Shown here in pieces: positions 1 to 8,772 of a stretch of 64,000 bases of DNA; the stretch's first letter is position 1, and each line of letters begins with the position of its first letter. The translations under genes and the position numbers were made by a program. Origin of the DNA: Rhizobium sp. CF080. GTDB lineage: Bacteria > Pseudomonadota > Alphaproteobacteria > Rhizobiales > Rhizobiaceae. Location: the NCBI RefSeq assembly GCF_000282095.2, contig NZ_AKKC02000004.1:124001-188000 (forward strand), in the 5' to 3' direction. The notes beneath the pieces are model-generated. The model made no database searches. It was not told the DNA's origin and saw nothing but the letters and a program-made list of their open reading frames with translations.

Positions 1-604
1 AAGACGTGGTCCGGCCCGGTCACCATGGCCATAAAGCCCGGCGCCTGTTCGAACATCAGCCTCAGGCGCTCCCCCTCGCCCTGAAGCCGTCGCTCGGCCC
101 GCACCTTGGCCGTGGTTTCGACGACGATCGCCATCACGCCGAAAGGCTTTCCGGCCTCATCGTAGACCGGGGAATAGTAGAGGTTCATGAAGGCCGAGGC
201 CGGCACGCCGGAGCGGTCGAGGACCATTTCCTGATCGGAATAGGCAAGCGTGCCGCCGGCGAAACAGACTTTCATGACGTTGTCGTTGAAGTCGGCGACT
301 TCAGGCCAGCCCTCGCGCACCTTGGAGCCGAGGATACCGGGATGACGTCGCCCGGCGAAGTCGGAATAGGCGTCGTTGTAGATCATCACGCCGTCCTCGT
401 TCCACAGCGTGACGATCGGGCCGGCGACTGAAGCATCAAGGAAATCGCCGTCTGGAGGCTCTGAGGCCAGATGCCGATCGGACCAAGCGAGGTGCTTGCC
501 CAATCGAAAGCCGCAATGAGACGGGCCATTTCGCCGTTGTGGGAAAGAAAGGCTGTCTCAGCAGTCGAACGGTTCATCATTACGCTTTCGGCGGCGATAA
601 GCAC
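1..604 (-). pseudogene. PAS-domain sensor histidine kinase, N-terminal part, frameshifted and cut by window edge
   Basis: The upstream frame (604 to about 421) encodes the typical start of rhizobial PAS/histidine kinase sensors, with GEMARLIAAFDWASTSLGPIG and a segment ending LQTAISLMLQSPA. The continuation PIVTLWNEDGVMIYNDAYSD is in another frame, beginning near base 420 and open to base 1. It reaches a second PAS start (FEQAPGFMAMVTGPDHV). One base is missing at the GGGCC run around 417-424, between the codons for SPA and PIV. The kinase domain would lie left of the window. Either the gene is inactivated or this is a sequencing slip in a G/C run. Start could also be one of the internal Met codons (MMNRST). 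Confidence 0.75.
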
Positions 605-726
605 TATGCTGCCGTCTTACATGACAACGATCACCTGGGACAGCCTTTTTGACAATCGTCAATTAGGGCATTGCCACAAAAAAGCCATGGGTCTTGAGGG
701 CTGTTTTTGCTTCAACTGAGAGGCAT

Positions 727-1119
727 TCAAGCGAGATCCGTACGTGCAAAATCGTCGCCCTTGTAGAGCAGTGACAGGCCGCGGTTTTTGGCACAGGCAT
801 AGGAGAGGCAGTCCGCCAAGTTAAGCTGGGCCGGATGCCCCCTGCCCTTCCCGTAGTCGCGGAAAGCCTGGACCGCCAACTCGCCATCCGCTTCCTCGAT
901 GGGGACGATCTCGACGCCGCTGCTTCGGAGAAAGTCCGAAACCACCATCTGGGTCACAAGCGGATCGGCAGTACGCCTCGTCGACAGAACCATCGTTGCC
1001 TCGAGAACAACAAGCGGACTGGTCATGAGACGTTCGGCACCCTCCATCCGCTTCGACCATTCGGGGCCGTCATCTTCCAGAGCAAGAATTGCCACAATCA
1101 CCGAGGTATCGATGAACAC
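727..1119 (-). CDS. vapC: PIN-domain toxin, VapC family ribonuclease
   Basis: A PIN-domain protein of 130 residues. The N-terminal FIDTSVIVAIL carries the first acidic metal ligand; a Glu in LVVLEATMVLS and Asp in LNLADCLSYACA supply the others, as in VapC RNases. The family cleaves RNA and is held inactive by its cognate antitoxin. The start is taken as GTG at 1119, which overlaps the antitoxin stop (TAGTG), implying translational coupling; an in-frame GTG at 1131 is a less likely alternative. It is the second gene of a two-gene operon. Confidence 0.88.
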   Translation of the reverse strand: MFIDTSVIVAILALEDDGPEWSKRMEGAERLMTSPLVVLEATMVLSTRRTADPLVTQMVVSDFLRSSGVEIVPIEEADGELAVQAFRDYGKGRGHPAQLNLADCLSYACAKNRGLSLLYKGDDFARTDLA

Positions 1120-1370
1120 TAGTGGCCCCACATCTCATCGATCTCGTCCTTGGTCATCTCACGGCCTTCGCCGGCGCCAAGCGTCTTCAGCCTTTCGGCC
1201 AGAAAGGCGTGTCGCTCGAGGAGCGACCCGCTCCGCTCCTGTGCAGAATTTTCCTTGCGCAACTCAGCCTTCAGGGCCTCGATCACCGCCTCGGTCAACG
1301 TAATCTTTCGCTTCTCCGCCAACTCGCGGGCCAGTTCATGCGCAAGCGGATCGCGTATCTGCAGGTTCAT
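1119..1370 (-). CDS. vapB: VapB-type antitoxin
   Basis: An 83-residue protein beginning MNLQIRDPLAHELARELAEK, which matches the short N-terminal DNA-binding segment of the Rv0623/VapB antitoxin family, followed by a charged C-terminal half that would wrap the toxin. The start at 1370 is preferred over 1376 because GGAGAA sits at good spacing before it. A longer open frame continues upstream but reads antisense to the IalB-family gene and is not coding. The gene overlaps vapC, and a palindromic operator pair lies just upstream. Confidence 0.88.
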   Translation of the reverse strand: MNLQIRDPLAHELARELAEKRKITLTEAVIEALKAELRKENSAQERSGSLLERHAFLAERLKTLGAGEGREMTKDEIDEMWGH

Positions 1371-1388
1371 GGCCATTTCTCCGGTGTT

Positions 1389-1419
1389 TGTCATGACAGA
1401 TACCATATCCGTCATGACA
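1389..1419. promoter_or_regulatory. Twin palindromic operator of vapBC
   Basis: TGTCATGACA (1389-1398) is a perfect 10-bp palindrome. A second copy with one change, CGTCATGACA, lies at 1410-1419. Their centres are 21 bp apart, two helical turns. The pair sits 19-49 bp upstream of the antitoxin start. Antitoxin/toxin complexes of this family autorepress at such paired sites; the assignment here is by position and symmetry. Confidence 0.7.
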
Positions 1420-1435
1420 AAGCGAGAAAAACCGA

Positions 1436-1951
1436 TCAGCTGCAGCGCCCGGCCTGGGTCAGTGCCGCGCTCACGCCGGAAAGCGAGAAGGTGTAGCTCG
1501 TCTGGGTGCCGCGCTGGGAGACCGCCTCCAGGGTCATGCTGCTTCCCGATTTCATCGCGGCGATGAGCGCGGCATCGTTGCTCTCCTGCTTCGTCCAGCC
1601 GGAATTGCCCTTCGGCTCCAGGGTGAAAGGTTGGCCGTCGACGGTCACGGTCATCTGCGATCCGCCCTTCAGGTCGTAACCCATGATCGCCTGCGGATAG
1701 AAACCCGATCCGGAAGGTTTCGGCGCCACGAGGAAAAAGTTGTCGCCGTGATCGACAGTGGCGGGCTGCATCTGTGTGGGCGTGGTCAGCACGTAACACG
1801 TCGTGCCGCCGTCGCCCTTGTAGGAATAAAGACCCCAGGCGTCGAATTTCTTCACCATGCTCGGGCTCGGTTGTGCAAGGACGGGTGCTGCAAGCGTGGA
1901 AAGGGCAAACGCGGAAAGGGCAAAAAGCTTGATGGACAATCTTGTCTCCAT
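1436..1951 (-). CDS. Invasion-associated locus B (IalB) family secreted protein
   Basis: A 171-residue protein with a Sec signal peptide (METRLSIKLFALSAFALSTL, ending near APVLAQ). The mature part has the IalB-family layout, with WGLYSYKGDGGTTCYVLT and FFLVAPKP motifs and a short C-terminal half ending QAGRCS. Conserved cysteines near the start and at the end could form a disulfide. The family is widespread in Rhizobiales and named after a Bartonella locus; its general role is not settled and it is probably periplasmic or exported. Start chosen at METR, since an upstream Met at 2008 would put an unlikely extension before the signal peptide. Confidence 0.8.
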   Translation of the reverse strand: METRLSIKLFALSAFALSTLAAPVLAQPSPSMVKKFDAWGLYSYKGDGGTTCYVLTTPTQMQPATVDHGDNFFLVAPKPSGSGFYPQAIMGYDLKGGSQMTVTVDGQPFTLEPKGNSGWTKQESNDAALIAAMKSGSSMTLEAVSQRGTQTSYTFSLSGVSAALTQAGRCS

Positions 1952-2227
1952 GGTCAGAAATGGCAAGGGAGCCGAGGCGGCGATGGCCGCGCGCAGAAGA
2001 TAGCCCATTCAAAAATCGATCGGTTATCACAAGGTTAACTGCTTCCGGCGAATGCCCCGAAACAAAACGCCCGAGAGGCCCGGACAGAGCCGGATCGTGA
2101 TCAGCGTTACTTTGTGTCGCCCCCGCAGCTTCGGGAAAACCGCCAAAGGTTAACGCCCGGGGTCACAGCCCGGTCACAATCATGTCAGGCGGCAGCAAAT
2201 GCTGTGCAAAATTGCGAGCGGGCGGAC

Positions 2228-2246
2228 GGTGGCCACTAGGGCCACC
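2228..2246 (-). terminator. Hairpin downstream of methyltransferase gene
   Basis: GGTGGCC and GGCCACC form a perfect 7-bp stem around a 5-base loop, 12 bases after the stop of the minus-strand methyltransferase gene. There is no strong T-run, so termination efficiency is uncertain. Confidence 0.45.
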
Positions 2247-2257
2247 TCATGGCGGGC

Positions 2258-3046
2258 TTATTCCGGCTTCGTCGCGCAGATCGCGAAACGTTCCTGCACC
2301 ATGCGCTCCAGGCCGCGCAGGAAAGGCATCTTGCGGGCCTGGGCCCAATGGATGTCGGACAGCTTGCGGTCGACGACGATGTTGACGAAACCGGCCTTGG
2401 TCAGCAGATCGACCACCGCTTCCGCCGGCATCGCATCCGAGAAATAGACGCGCGAGCGGATAGCCTGGTGGCGAGCCGCCATCGCTGGACTCATGTGGCT
2501 TCGCGCCGGTTTGCCGGTTACTTTGGACCACAGCTTCTGCAAGCTCTTGACCCAGGTCTCCTTGCCCATGTTGCCGTCGAGGATCAACACCTTGCCGCCT
2601 GGCTTCAGGACGGAGAACCATTCCGCGAAAGCCGCTGGCGGATCGACGAGCGTCCAGACCAGATGCCTGTTGGTGACGACGTCGTAGCTGTTCTTGGGTT
2701 CCATCGTGTTTTCCGCATCGCCAGACACGAAACGGATATCGGTGCCGCGCTTCTTGGCTTTGGCGCGCGCCTGCGCCAGCATCGCGTCCGACCAGTCGAG
2801 ACCGGTAACCTTGAAGCCGACATCGTTCATCAGGTGCGAGATGACCGCCGTGCCGCAAGCGAGGTCCAGAGCGGCACGGCCGGTGCCATCGCCGAGATGC
2901 TTGCGGATCAGCCGCTGCCAGCCCTTGCGCTCTTCCTCTGAAAAGATTTCGTGGCCGACGCTCTCGTCGAACGTCGCCGCTCTTTCCGACCAGAAGTCAC
3001 GGATTTCGTCACGGATGGAATAGTTGGTGTTCATCGAATTCATCAC
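2258..3046 (-). CDS. Class I SAM-dependent methyltransferase
   Basis: A 262-residue Rossmann-type methyltransferase. Motif I is ALDLACGTAVISHLM; VTGLDWSDAMLAQARAKAK is the acidic loop of motif II; LKPGGKVLILDGNMGK is the post-II motif. The substrate cannot be read from sequence. It is divergent from an iron-complex ABC importer, with only about 110 bp between starts and a candidate IRO site in that gap. It may therefore be iron-responsive and act on a siderophore, porphyrin or related ligand; that is inference from position. Alternative starts are MNTNYS or the first MMNS. Confidence 0.8.
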   Translation of the reverse strand: MMNSMNTNYSIRDEIRDFWSERAATFDESVGHEIFSEEERKGWQRLIRKHLGDGTGRAALDLACGTAVISHLMNDVGFKVTGLDWSDAMLAQARAKAKKRGTDIRFVSGDAENTMEPKNSYDVVTNRHLVWTLVDPPAAFAEWFSVLKPGGKVLILDGNMGKETWVKSLQKLWSKVTGKPARSHMSPAMAARHQAIRSRVYFSDAMPAEAVVDLLTKAGFVNIVVDRKLSDIHWAQARKMPFLRGLERMVQERFAICATKPE

Positions 3047-3098
3047 GGAGGCCCTGTTAGACAGACTACTTTGGAAAGGCTCTAAAACATAAATCTTG

Positions 3099-3113
3099 AT
3101 TCATAAAGTCATA
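3099..3113. promoter_or_regulatory. Candidate IRO (RirA) iron-responsive site
   Basis: TGA-TTCATAAAG-TCA fits the TGA-N9-TCA core described for RirA-regulated iron genes of Rhizobiaceae. It lies 46 bp before the binding-protein start and 53 bp from the divergent methyltransferase start, so it could control both. The motif is short and matches by chance are possible. Confidence 0.5.
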
Positions 3114-3158
3114 TTTCATATGCCTGCGGACATTATCAGACGTCGGGGGAGTTTCCAG

Positions 3159-4295
3159 ATGAATTTCGCGAAAATGCTTGCAACATCAGCGGTTGTACTT
3201 GCGAGCCTTCTACCCTTTTCTGCACTGGCACAGTCCTTCACCGTCAAGGACGTCGCCGGCCGTGAGGTGAAGTTCGACAAGCCGGTCGAGCGCGTCATTC
3301 TCGGCGAAGGCCGGATGCTCTACGGTGTCGCTCCAATCGAGAAGGAAGATCCCTTCGCCAAGATCGTCGGCTGGCGCAATGACCTCTGGACCACCGACAA
3401 GGACGGTTTCAATGCCTATGTCGCCAAGTTCCCGAAAGGCAAGGAACTGCCCTATCTCGGCAACCTGACCGACGGCACGCTGCAGACCGAGACGGTCGTC
3501 AAGCTGAACCCGGACGTCATGCTTCTGCCGATCGGCAACAAGAAAGCAGCCGACGAGGTGAAACTCGAGGACATGCTGAACAAGATCGGCGTGAAGATCG
3601 TCTATATCGACTTCCGCGAGCAGATCCTCGCCAATACCGAACCGAGCCTCAAGGTTCTCGGCAAGCTCTTCGGCCATGAGGACCGCGCTGAGGCTGTCGC
3701 CGCCTACTGGAAGCAGCAGATGGCGCGCGTCACCGACAAGCTGAAGGACGCCAACCCGAAGAAGCCTAATGTCTTCATGTATCGCGCAGCCGGCCTCGTC
3801 GAGTGCTGCGGCACGTTCGGCCCTGACAATTTCGGCCTGATGGTGGATTGGGCCGGCGGCCGCAACCTCGGTTCGGATTTCCTGCCGGGCTATACCGGCT
3901 CGATCAATGCCGAACAGGTCGTCGCCTCCAATCCTGACGTGATCGTTGTCACCGGTTCGAACTGGAGCCAGACCAAGGACGCTAAGGACTTTGTGAATGT
4001 CGGCCCGACGGCCGCCACCACCGCCGATAACAGCCGCAAGGCGCTCAACGCCCTGATGCAGAACGCGGCCTTCACCGGTTCCAAGGCGGTCGCGGGCGGC
4101 AATGTCCACGCCATCTGGCACCAGTTCTACACGAGCCCCTACCAGTTCGTTGCCGTGCAGCAGATGGCAAAATGGTTCCACCCGGAGCTGTTCGCCGATC
4201 TCGATCCGGATGCGACCTTCAAGGAATTCCATGAGAAGTTCCTGCCGGTTCCGTATCAGCCGGGCTATTGGGTCGACGCCAAGGCGGCAAAGTAA
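3159..4295 (+). CDS. Iron-complex ABC transporter substrate-binding protein
   Basis: A 378-residue periplasmic binding protein with a signal peptide ending near LPFSALAQ, followed by FTVKDVAGREVKF, the usual N-terminal strand of the FecB/BtuF-type (peripla_BP_2) family that binds ferric siderophores, heme or cobalamin. Later landmarks are VVKLNPDVMLLP, VVASNPDVIVVTGSNW and a long helix linker. Start at 3159 is backed by GGGGGAG just upstream; an in-frame ATG at 3096 would add an implausible 21 residues. First gene of a three-gene importer operon; the ligand is not determinable, but iron is favoured by the family and the IRO-like site. Confidence 0.87.
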   Translation: MNFAKMLATSAVVLASLLPFSALAQSFTVKDVAGREVKFDKPVERVILGEGRMLYGVAPIEKEDPFAKIVGWRNDLWTTDKDGFNAYVAKFPKGKELPYLGNLTDGTLQTETVVKLNPDVMLLPIGNKKAADEVKLEDMLNKIGVKIVYIDFREQILANTEPSLKVLGKLFGHEDRAEAVAAYWKQQMARVTDKLKDANPKKPNVFMYRAAGLVECCGTFGPDNFGLMVDWAGGRNLGSDFLPGYTGSINAEQVVASNPDVIVVTGSNWSQTKDAKDFVNVGPTAATTADNSRKALNALMQNAAFTGSKAVAGGNVHAIWHQFYTSPYQFVAVQQMAKWFHPELFADLDPDATFKEFHEKFLPVPYQPGYWVDAKAAK

Positions 4296-4301
4296 ACCGA
4301 A

Positions 4302-5372
4302 ATGGCCGAGATCGCCGCATTGCCGATCGAAGCTGAAGCCGGGCGTGAGCGCTATCGCGCCCTCGCCCGGCGCAAGCTTGTGATCCTCGCCGCCATGACA
4401 GCCGCGCTGTGTCTGTCATTTGCCGTTGATCTCGCCTGGGGGCCGGCCCGCTACAGTCTCGGCGAGGTGATCGCCGCTCTGATCGATCCCTCCTCCGTCT
4501 CGGCCCAGATACGGGCCGTCGTCTGGGATATCCGCATGCCGGTCGCCGTCATGGCGATCGTGGTCGGCGCGGCGCTGTCGGTTGCCGGGGCGCAGATGCA
4601 GACCATCCTTGCCAACCCGCTCGCAAGCCCGTTCACGCTCGGCATCTCGGCCGCCGCCAGTTTCGGGGCGGCCCTGGCGATCGTCACCAGCGTCTCCATC
4701 CTGCCGGTTGCGGCCACCCTGCTCGTGCCGGTCAATGCTTTCATCATGGCGCTGATCGCCACGTTGTTCATCCATTTCATCTCGCAGATGCGCGGCGTCT
4801 CGGTGCAGACCGTCGTCCTGCTCGGCATCGCACTGGTCTTCACCTTCAATGCGCTGCTCGCCTTCCTGCAATATCTCGCCTCCGAACAGGCGCTGTCGGC
4901 CGTCGTTTTCTGGACCATGGGCAGCCTCACCAAGGCGACCTGGCCGAAGATCGGCATCACGCTTGCCGTCCTCCTGATCGCGCTGCCGCTGTTTGCCCGC
5001 CATGCCTGGGCACTGACCGCCATCCGGCTCGGCGAGGACAAGGCGGCAAGCTTCGGCGTCAATGTCCGGCGCATCCGGCTCGAAACCATGCTGATCATCT
5101 CATTGCTCGCCGCAGTCCCGGTCAGCTTCGTCGGCACGATCGGTTTCGTCGGGCTGGTCGGCCCGCATATCGCCCGCATGATCCTCGGCGAGGACCAGCG
5201 CTTCTTCCTGCCAGGTTCGATCCTGTCCGGCGCCCTGCTTCTGTCGCTCACCTCGATCGTCTCGAAGTCGATCATTCCGGGCGTCGTTTTCCCGATCGGC
5301 ATCATCACGGCGCTGGTCGGCGTCCCTTTCTTCTTCTCGCTCATCCTCTCGAACCGGAGCCGGTCATGGTAG
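4302..5372 (+). CDS. Iron-complex ABC transporter permease (FecCD family)
   Basis: A 356-residue inner-membrane permease with about ten hydrophobic helices. The segments AGAQMQTILANPLASPFTLG and FVGLVGPHIARMILG are hallmark FecCD-family motifs, the second forming the contact with the ATPase. It follows the binding protein by 6 bp and overlaps the start of the ATPase gene, so all three are one operon. A single permease gene implies a homodimeric channel, as in BtuC-like systems. Confidence 0.92.
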   Translation: MAEIAALPIEAEAGRERYRALARRKLVILAAMTAALCLSFAVDLAWGPARYSLGEVIAALIDPSSVSAQIRAVVWDIRMPVAVMAIVVGAALSVAGAQMQTILANPLASPFTLGISAAASFGAALAIVTSVSILPVAATLLVPVNAFIMALIATLFIHFISQMRGVSVQTVVLLGIALVFTFNALLAFLQYLASEQALSAVVFWTMGSLTKATWPKIGITLAVLLIALPLFARHAWALTAIRLGEDKAASFGVNVRRIRLETMLIISLLAAVPVSFVGTIGFVGLVGPHIARMILGEDQRFFLPGSILSGALLLSLTSIVSKSIIPGVVFPIGIITALVGVPFFFSLILSNRSRSW

Positions 5373-6118
5373 CGATGCAATTGCAGTCGGTCGGCGCCTA
5401 TCATGGCCGCAAGCTGTTCGTGGAAGATGTGACGACCCCAGTCATGCGCGCAGGAGAACTGATTGCCGTCATCGGCCCCAATGCGGCCGGCAAGTCGACG
5501 CTGTTCAAGCGCATTACCGGCCTTTTAAAGGGCCCCGGCAATATCGTCATCGATGGCGCCAGGACCAGGAACGCCATCACCTACATGCCGCAGGACACTT
5601 CGGCCAATGCGGTGCTGACCGTCTACGAGTCCATTCTTCTCGCCCGCAAGCAGGGCCAATCCTGGAACGTCAGCGACAGCGACCTATCGTTCATCGACGA
5701 GATCATGAGGGCGCTCAACATCACTTCCATCGCGTTTCGCGATCTCGGTGCGCTCTCCGGCGGCCAGCGCCAGCTGGTATCGATCGCCCAGGCGTTGGTG
5801 CGCGAGCCGGAAATCATGCTGATGGACGAGCCGACCAGCGCGCTCGATCTTCACCGCCAAGTGGAAGTGCTCGACTTCATGCAGCGTCGGGCGCGCTCAA
5901 AAGGCATGATCGTGATGATCGCCATCCACGACCTCAACCAGGCGCTCCGCTTTGCCGACAAGGTTCTGGTGATCGCCAACGGCCGCATGCGCAGCTGCGG
6001 AAACCCGCGCGACGTCGTCACGGTGGAGATGCTGCGCGATGTCTACAAAGTCCATGCCCGCATCGAAAAATGCTCGATGGACCACGACCACGTGATCGTC
6101 GACGGCACCGCGCACTGA
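5366..6118 (+). CDS. Iron-complex ABC transporter ATP-binding protein
   Basis: A 250-residue ATPase of the FecE/FhuC type. Walker A is GPNAAGKSTLF, the signature is LSGGQRQLVSIAQAL and Walker B is EIMLMDEPTSALDLH. It overlaps the permease gene by 7 bases and completes the importer. The C-terminal region after the H-loop (AIHDLN) contains a CSMDHDHVIV stretch of His and Cys residues; metal binding there is possible but speculative. Confidence 0.92.
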   Translation: MVAMQLQSVGAYHGRKLFVEDVTTPVMRAGELIAVIGPNAAGKSTLFKRITGLLKGPGNIVIDGARTRNAITYMPQDTSANAVLTVYESILLARKQGQSWNVSDSDLSFIDEIMRALNITSIAFRDLGALSGGQRQLVSIAQALVREPEIMLMDEPTSALDLHRQVEVLDFMQRRARSKGMIVMIAIHDLNQALRFADKVLVIANGRMRSCGNPRDVVTVEMLRDVYKVHARIEKCSMDHDHVIVDGTAH

Positions 6119-6269
6119 ACGGATCGCTGAATCCTGACTTCAGCTCAGGGCGTTCAGACGGCGGGAATATCCCAAACCGCACAGCCCATCGGAGACAGGC
6201 GCCACGGGCTTTCGAATGCGTACCCGCGTGGAAGGGAAGGTCTTTGCCCTCCTCTCACGCTTTTCAGAA

Positions 6270-6989
6270 TCAATGGCGGGAGCCCTTTTCCACGGTCAGG
6301 TGCTTGCCGAGGATATCGTCGTTGGCGAGCAGATCGGCGCTGGTGCCCTGATAGACGATCGCGCCGCGATCAAGGATGACGGCGTCGTCGGAGAGCGGCA
6401 GGACCTTGCGGGCCTTCTGCTCGATGATAATGGCCGACATACCTTCGCCTTGCGTGATCCGCTGGATCGCCGCCAGCAGCTCGTCGACGATAATAGGCGC
6501 CAGGCCCTCAGTCGGTTCGTCGAGAAGCAGCAGCTTCGGATTGACCATCAGCGCCCGGCCGACTGCCAGCATCTGCTGCTCGCCGCCGGAGAGCTGGTTG
6601 CCAAGGTTCTTGCGGCGTTCCTTCAGGCGGGGGAACATCGAATAAACCCGTTCCAGCGTCCACACACCGGGGCGCGCGATCGCCGTCATGTTCTCTTCGA
6701 CGGTCAGCGACTTGAAGATGTTGCGCTCCTGCGGCACCCAGCCGATACCGGCAGCTGCCCGGCGGTCGGCGCGCAGCTTCGTCACGTCACGCCCCATGAG
6801 GTGGACCGTGCCGGAATGATGGGTGGTGACGCCGGCGAGCGTGTTGACGAAGGTCGTCTTGCCTGTGCCGTTGCGGCCGAGCAGCGCCAGCGTCTTGCCT
6901 TCCTCGATCGTCAGGCTGATGCCGGCAAGCACGCTCGCCTCGCCATAACCCGCGACCAGCTTTTCGGTGACCAGAACCGGGGCACTCAT
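6270..6989 (-). CDS. livF: Branched-chain amino acid-type ABC transporter ATP-binding protein LivF
   Basis: A 239-residue ATPase with Walker A GRNGTGKTTF, signature LSGGEQQMLAVGRAL and Walker B LLLLDEPTEGLAP, the LivF pattern. The true start is MSAPVLV at 6989, overlapping the livG stop (ATGA); the open frame extends further only as an antisense reading of livG. Last gene of the livKHMGF unit. HAAT-family importers carry branched-chain amino acids, amides, urea or aromatic acids, so the substrate is open. Confidence 0.92.
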   Translation of the reverse strand: MSAPVLVTEKLVAGYGEASVLAGISLTIEEGKTLALLGRNGTGKTTFVNTLAGVTTHHSGTVHLMGRDVTKLRADRRAAAGIGWVPQERNIFKSLTVEENMTAIARPGVWTLERVYSMFPRLKERRKNLGNQLSGGEQQMLAVGRALMVNPKLLLLDEPTEGLAPIIVDELLAAIQRITQGEGMSAIIIEQKARKVLPLSDDAVILDRGAIVYQGTSADLLANDDILGKHLTVEKGSRH

Positions 6990-7735
6990 GCATTTTCTCC
7001 GAGATAGACGGCCTTGACGCGCGGATCGGCGGAGATTTCCGCAACCGTCCCTTCGACGAAGACGGCGCCCGCCACCAGAACCGAAATCCGGTTGGCGAAC
7101 GAGAAGACCAGATCCATGTCGTGCTCGATCAGGAGCACGGTGACGTCGGCCGGAAGGTCCGAGACGATCTGCAGCACTTCGTGCCGCTCGTCTTCCGGCA
7201 CGCCCGCTGCCGGCTCGTCGAGCAGCAGCACGCGGGGCTTGGAGGCGAAAGCGAGGGCGATCTCGAGCAGGCGCTGCTTGCCATATGGCAGGATCACGGT
7301 GCGCTCGCCCATGACGGAGGCAAGCCCGAAACGCGCCAGAAGGGCTGCAGCCTCGTCCACCACCTTGCCGTAACCGGCAATCGACCGCCACAGATTGTGG
7401 CCGACACCTTCGCGCTCGGCGATCGCCAACGCCACGGTTTCGAGCGGGGTGAAATCGTTGAAGAGCTGGTTGATCTGGAAGGTGCGGGTCAGCCCGCGCT
7501 TGACGCGCCGGAACGAGGCCATCGAGGTGATGTCTTCGCCTTCCAGGAAGACCTGGCCTTCCGACGGCGGCAGGACGCCGGTCAGGAGGTTGATCAGCGT
7601 CGTCTTGCCGGCGCCGTTCGGGCCGATGAGGGCGTGGCGGGCACCGCGCTCTACCTTCAGGCTCACGTCATTGGTGGCGAGGAAGGCACCGAAGCGGCGG
7701 ACCAGATGCCTGGTTTCGAGAACGATCTCGCTCAT
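6986..7735 (-). CDS. livG: Branched-chain amino acid-type ABC transporter ATP-binding protein LivG
   Basis: A 249-residue ATPase with Walker A GPNGAGKTTLINLLTG, Walker B VLLLDEPAAGVP and the terminal LGENA typical of LivG proteins. The signature loop is degenerate: the usual LSGG region reads LPYGKQRLLEIALAF, a variant often seen in LivG subunits. It overlaps livM by one base and livF by four, so translation is coupled. Confidence 0.92.
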   Translation of the reverse strand: MSEIVLETRHLVRRFGAFLATNDVSLKVERGARHALIGPNGAGKTTLINLLTGVLPPSEGQVFLEGEDITSMASFRRVKRGLTRTFQINQLFNDFTPLETVALAIAEREGVGHNLWRSIAGYGKVVDEAAALLARFGLASVMGERTVILPYGKQRLLEIALAFASKPRVLLLDEPAAGVPEDERHEVLQIVSDLPADVTVLLIEHDMDLVFSFANRISVLVAGAVFVEGTVAEISADPRVKAVYLGENA

Positions 7736-8772
7736 CAGCGGTCCTCCTTCTTCGAGAGCCGCTCAGGCAGGTATTCGACCCAGCGCGACAGCCGCTCCCG
7801 GCCGATCAGCACCAGGATGACGAGCAGCAGGCCGATATAGAACATCCAGTACTGCGGCGTGATCACCGACAGCCAGTCCTTCACCAGCGTGAACAGGATC
7901 GCCCCAAAGATGCCGCCATAGAGGTAACCCGTACCGCCGATGACGAGCACCAGCAGCACGTCGGCGGAGCGGTGGAAAGCGAGCACATCAGGCGAGACGA
8001 AGCTGGTCGTCTGGGTGAGCAGCGCGCCCGCCATGCCGGCGAAGATCGCCGCGACCGTATAGGCGGTAACGATGCGCTTGCGGGCCGGAACCGCGATCAT
8101 GCCGGATCGCATCGGGTTGCCCTTGATTGCCTTCAGCGACAGGCCGAAAGGCGAAAAGGCGATGCGGCGCATGATCATCGTGCCGATGAAGAGCACGCCG
8201 ACGCAATAGAGATAGCCGACCTTGCCGAACAGATCGAACTCGAACATGCCGAGGATCGGGCCAGGCGAAAAACCGCTGAGCCCGTCCGCGCCGCCGGTCA
8301 GCCAGGCCATCTGATTGGCGACTTCCGCCATCATCAGACCGATGCCGAGCGTGGTCATCAGGCGGGTGAGGTCCGAACCGCGCAGGATGAGGAAGCTGGT
8401 GAGCAGACCGAGAACGCCGGAGGCGACGCCCGCGACGATGAGACCGGTCACCGGTTCGGCGAAATAATGCTGTGCCATCAGGCCTGCCACATAGGCGCCG
8501 AGGCCGAAAAAGGCGGTATGGCCGAGCGAAACGATGCCGGCGAAACCGAGCACCAGGTCGAGGGACACGGCAAACAGCGCCAGGATGGCGATCTCGGTGA
8601 GGATCAGCATCTTCGACGGCAGCAGAAAGTAAGCGGCGATCGCAGCGATCCAGACGATGATCTCGTAAAAGCGGATGCGGCTTCTGCGCTTCATCAGCTT
8701 CGCAGCGCGGGTTTCGGCTGTAGCGGTGGAGGAACTTGCGGACACGGTGGTTTCCTGCGGAAGAACGCTCAT
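7735..8772 (-). CDS. livM: Branched-chain amino acid-type ABC transporter permease LivM
   Basis: A 345-residue permease with an extended cytoplasmic N-terminus (about 40 residues rich in Ser, Thr and basic residues) before the first helix. It contains the LivM landmarks LDLVLGFAGIVSLGHTAFFGLGAY and GGTGYLYGGIFGAILF. It overlaps livH and livG at its ends and pairs with LivH to make the channel. Confidence 0.92.
   Translation of the reverse strand: MSVLPQETTVSASSSTATAETRAAKLMKRRSRIRFYEIIVWIAAIAAYFLLPSKMLILTEIAILALFAVSLDLVLGFAGIVSLGHTAFFGLGAYVAGLMAQHYFAEPVTGLIVAGVASGVLGLLTSFLILRGSDLTRLMTTLGIGLMMAEVANQMAWLTGGADGLSGFSPGPILGMFEFDLFGKVGYLYCVGVLFIGTMIMRRIAFSPFGLSLKAIKGNPMRSGMIAVPARKRIVTAYTVAAIFAGMAGALLTQTTSFVSPDVLAFHRSADVLLVLVIGGTGYLYGGIFGAILFTLVKDWLSVITPQYWMFYIGLLLVILVLIGRERLSRWVEYLPERLSKKEDR

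Noticed and set aside
1119..2030. A 303-residue open frame containing the antitoxin
   Set aside because: Only the last 83 residues match a family; the rest overlaps the IalB-family gene and the operator.
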